NCBI GenBank assembly: GCA_011524755.1
Contig: WTJR01000131.1
Location: 1 to 16,307, forward strand
Reading direction: 5' to 3'
Length of the DNA: 16,307 nucleotides
Source of the DNA: Halieaceae bacterium
GTDB taxonomy: Bacteria; Pseudomonadota; Gammaproteobacteria; Pseudomonadales; Halieaceae
Below the pieces are notes generated by a model. The model ran no database searches. It worked only from the letters and a program-made list of their open reading frames with translations, and was not told the origin of the DNA. Each line of letters starts with the position of its first letter. Position 1 is the first letter of the stretch. Position numbers and translations under genes: made by a program. Positions 15,336 to 16,307 of this stretch are shown here, piece after piece.

Positions 15336-15360
15336 CGCCCTGAGTCAGTTAAACGGTCGC
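15308..15360 (+). repeat. Imperfect tandem duplication of the rnpB 5' end
   Basis: TGAGTCAGT occurs at 15308-15316 and 15341-15349, and ACGGTCGC at 15331-15338 and 15353-15360, in the same order. GCCCTGAGT is also repeated, at 15319-15327 and 15337-15345. The downstream copy forms the 5' strands of helices P1 and P2 of the RNase P RNA. The upstream copy lies outside the predicted RNA and contains the -35 and -10 of its promoter. Confidence 0.8.
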
Positions 15361-15686
15361 TGTACCTTATGGGTGCAGAGGAAAGTCCGGGCTCCATTGG
15401 GTCAGAGCGCCAGGTAACACCTGGGGAGTGTGAGCTCACGGAAAGTGCAGCAGAAAGGAAACCGCCTGAATGTTATTCAGGTAAGGGTGAAAAGGTGCGG
15501 TAAGAGCGCACCGCGCGGCTGGTAACAGGCGTGGCGATGGTAAACCCCGCTCGGAGCAAGACCAAATAGGGATCCTTATGCCGTGACCCTCGGCGGATCC
15601 GGGTAGGTCGCTACAGGCACTTGGCGACGAGTGTCGCAGATGAATGACCGTTCACGACAGAACCCGGCTTATCGATTGACTCACCT
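15341..15686 (+). ncRNA. rnpB: RNase P RNA (class A), the catalytic RNA of tRNA 5'-end processing
   Basis: RNase P RNA removes 5' leaders from precursor tRNAs together with protein C5 (RnpA). The universally conserved 5' core AGAGGAAAGTCCGGGCTCC (15377-15395) and the 3' core around GAACCCGGCTTATCG (15660-15674) are both present and form helix P4. P1 is TGAGTCAGTT (15341-15350) with GATTGACTCA (15674-15683); P2 uses AACGGTC with GACCGTT. Also recognisable are GGTAAGGGTGAAAAGG, GCGGTAAGAGCGCACCGCGCG and the GGGTAGG segment of the tRNA-CCA binding loop. P3 (about 15359-15376) and P12 (CCTGAAT/ATTCAGG, 15465-15481) are short compared with E. coli. Ends are placed by analogy with E. coli (3' ACCU) and may be off by a few bases. 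Confidence 0.96.
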
Positions 15687-15688
15687 AT

Positions 15689-15724
15689 GCACCCCCATTC
15701 GGGGGTGCTCCTTTATATCTTTTA
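15689..15724 (+). terminator. Rho-independent terminator of rnpB
   Basis: GCACCCCC (15689-15696) pairs perfectly with GGGGGTGC (15701-15708) around an ATTC loop. The T-rich tail TCCTTTATATCTTTT follows. It begins 3 bases after the predicted mature 3' end of RNase P RNA and insulates it from mraZ. Confidence 0.9.
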
Positions 15725-15909
15725 AGCATATAAATTGATCTTTTATTCATTTTTTGATTTTTTGCGGAGAAAATCTCTCCAATAAAGAGCTAATGGACTG
15801 ACTTTTTTCTTATTTATGTGTCCGCTCGCAGCCGCTTTTTTTTGACTCTGAAGCTGTTCTCCGCTGCATATAAGGTGCTGAATTACTTAGATATTTTCTT
15901 TCCTTCGCA
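15725..15909. other. AT-rich non-coding spacer upstream of the mraZ promoter
   Basis: No gene is visible in this stretch, which is clearly richer in A and T than its surroundings and has several T-runs (around 15750-15763, 15803-15808 and 15835-15843). A small GGAGA/TCTCC inverted repeat lies at 15766-15780. TTGACT (15842-15847) and TATAAG (15869-15874) look like promoter halves but are 21 bases apart, too far for a normal sigma70 site. A role as an UP-element, nucleoid-protein binding or additional dcw promoter region is possible but unproven. Confidence 0.5.
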
Positions 15910-15938
15910 TTGACCGGCTACCCCTCGATTGTTAAAGT
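15910..15938 (+). promoter_or_regulatory. Predicted mraZ promoter (Pmra) at the head of the dcw cluster
   Basis: TTGACC (15910-15915) and TAAAGT (15933-15938) are separated by exactly 17 bases. The predicted transcription start is near 15945, about 65 bases before the mraZ start codon. The -10 overlaps the first GTGG box of the MraZ operator, so bound MraZ should block RNA polymerase. Confidence 0.65.
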
Positions 15939-16020
15939 GGTGATTAGTGGGAAAAAGTGGGTAATTGGGGAATTGCTCAGCTTTTTTTGAGGGAAAGTGG
16001 AGATTTGTGGTGTTCAGGGG
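15937..16020 (+). promoter_or_regulatory. MraZ operator: G-rich boxes repeated every 10 bp, in two clusters
   Basis: GTGG occurs at 15937, 15947 and 15957, followed by GGGG at 15967, each exactly 10 bases apart. After a gap of two turns the same phase resumes with GTGG at 15997 and 16007 and GGGG at 16017. E. coli MraZ is known to bind direct TGGG-type repeats with this 10-bp period and to repress its own promoter. The first cluster covers the -10 and early transcribed region; the second overlaps the ribosome binding site and start codon of mraZ. Confidence 0.75.
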
Positions 16021-16307
16021 AGTACAGCACATCAATCTGGATGCGAAAGGGCGGTTATCTGTCCCTGCGCGCCAGCGCGAGTCGCTCCTGGATATCAGTG
16101 CGGGCTCCATTGTTGTCACCATCGACACGCAGTCGTCCTGTTTGGTCCTGTACCCGCTCAGGGAGTGGGAGCGCATTGAGCGGGATGTGCAAAATCTTCC
16201 GACATTAAATCCGGCGGTTCGACGTTTTCAAAGATTGGTCCTGGGTTACGCCAGTGATCTCGATTTAGATAGCAACGGTCGAATTTTGCTCCCCGGCGCC
16301 TTGCGCG
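16010..16307 (+). CDS. mraZ: Transcriptional regulator MraZ, 3'-truncated by the window edge
   Basis: MraZ is a DNA-binding protein with two AbrB-like (SpoVT/MazE-fold) halves that represses the division and cell-wall (dcw) operon whose first gene it is. The first 99 codons are visible. The protein begins MFRGVQHINLDAKGRLSVPA, close to E. coli MraZ, with the first DxKGRxxxP motif at about 11-19. LYPLREWERIE and RRFQRLVLGYASDLDLDSNGR follow, the latter opening the second repeat. The start is a GTG at 16010, preceded by GGAG at 15999-16002; an adjacent in-frame GTG at 16007 is possible. No frameshift is seen up to the window end. mraW/rsmH and ftsL would be expected next. Confidence 0.95.
   Translation, partial: MFRGVQHINLDAKGRLSVPARQRESLLDISAGSIVVTIDTQSSCLVLYPLREWERIERDVQNLPTLNPAVRRFQRLVLGYASDLDLDSNGRILLPGALR

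Noticed and set aside
15315..15503. 62-residue open frame on the + strand after rsmI
   Set aside because: It lies inside the RNase P RNA gene, whose conserved cores and helices explain the sequence; there is no ribosome binding site.
15842..15874. TTGACT and TATAAG as a second mraZ promoter
   Set aside because: The spacing is 21 bases, outside the sigma70 range.
1..16307. Mobile elements, CRISPR arrays, tRNA genes, defence islands or prophage remnants
   Set aside because: No transposase, integrase, repeat-spacer array, tRNA cloverleaf or toxin-antitoxin-like gene was seen; nearly the whole window is accounted for by conserved core genes.

Overview
This window is a core chromosomal segment of a gammaproteobacterium. 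The gene order is murA-hisG-hisD, degS/algW-type protease, Nif3 protein, zapG, zapE, rplM-rpsI, petA-petBC, sspA-sspB, diaA-yraN-lpoA, rsmI, rnpB, mraZ. From memory, this closely follows the block upstream of the division/cell-wall (dcw) cluster in Pseudomonas aeruginosa. The protein sequences are Pseudomonas-like but clearly divergent. Base composition is moderately GC-rich by eye, and spacers are short. A marine Cellvibrionales/Halieaceae-type lineage is a reasonable guess that I cannot prove from sequence alone. I see no mobile element, CRISPR array, tRNA or prophage.

Layout. 1-3086 (+) holds the end of murA (peptidoglycan precursor synthesis) and the histidine genes hisG (short form) and hisD. 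3089-4183 (-) is a membrane-anchored DegS/AlgW-type PDZ protease, tail-to-tail with hisD. 4278-5039 (+) is a Nif3/YbgI metal-binding protein, tail-to-tail with zapG/yhcB (5042-5500, -). 5699-6793 (+) is zapE, a division ATPase. 6872-7703 is the L13/S9 ribosomal protein operon with its own promoter. 7885-10509 encodes the cytochrome bc1 complex: a Rieske protein followed by one long gene in which cytochrome b and cytochrome c1 are fused. A strong terminator follows. 10587-11652 is sspA-sspB (stringent starvation proteins; SspB is a ClpXP adaptor). 11680-14417 (-) is the lpoA-yraN-diaA operon. 14467-15297 (+) is rsmI. 15341-15686 is the RNase P RNA gene with its own promoter and terminator. After an AT-rich spacer, mraZ, the first gene of the dcw cluster, starts at 16010 and runs off the end.

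Most genes are ordinary housekeeping genes. I did not find a new defence or mobile system. The points worth a second look are: (1) the cytochrome b-c1 fusion with an internal signal peptide, resembling FbcH of Bradyrhizobium; (2) an imperfect duplication of the 5' end of rnpB that appears to supply its promoter; (3) a MraZ operator of seven G-rich boxes in strict 10-bp phase, in two clusters covering the promoter -10 and the ribosome binding/start region; (4) a DiaA homologue that has lost the sugar-phosphate motifs of its SIS domain; (5) a GSSGG instead of GNSGG active-site motif in the DegS-like protease; and (6) the absence of hisC and dolP/yraP from positions they occupy in related blocks.
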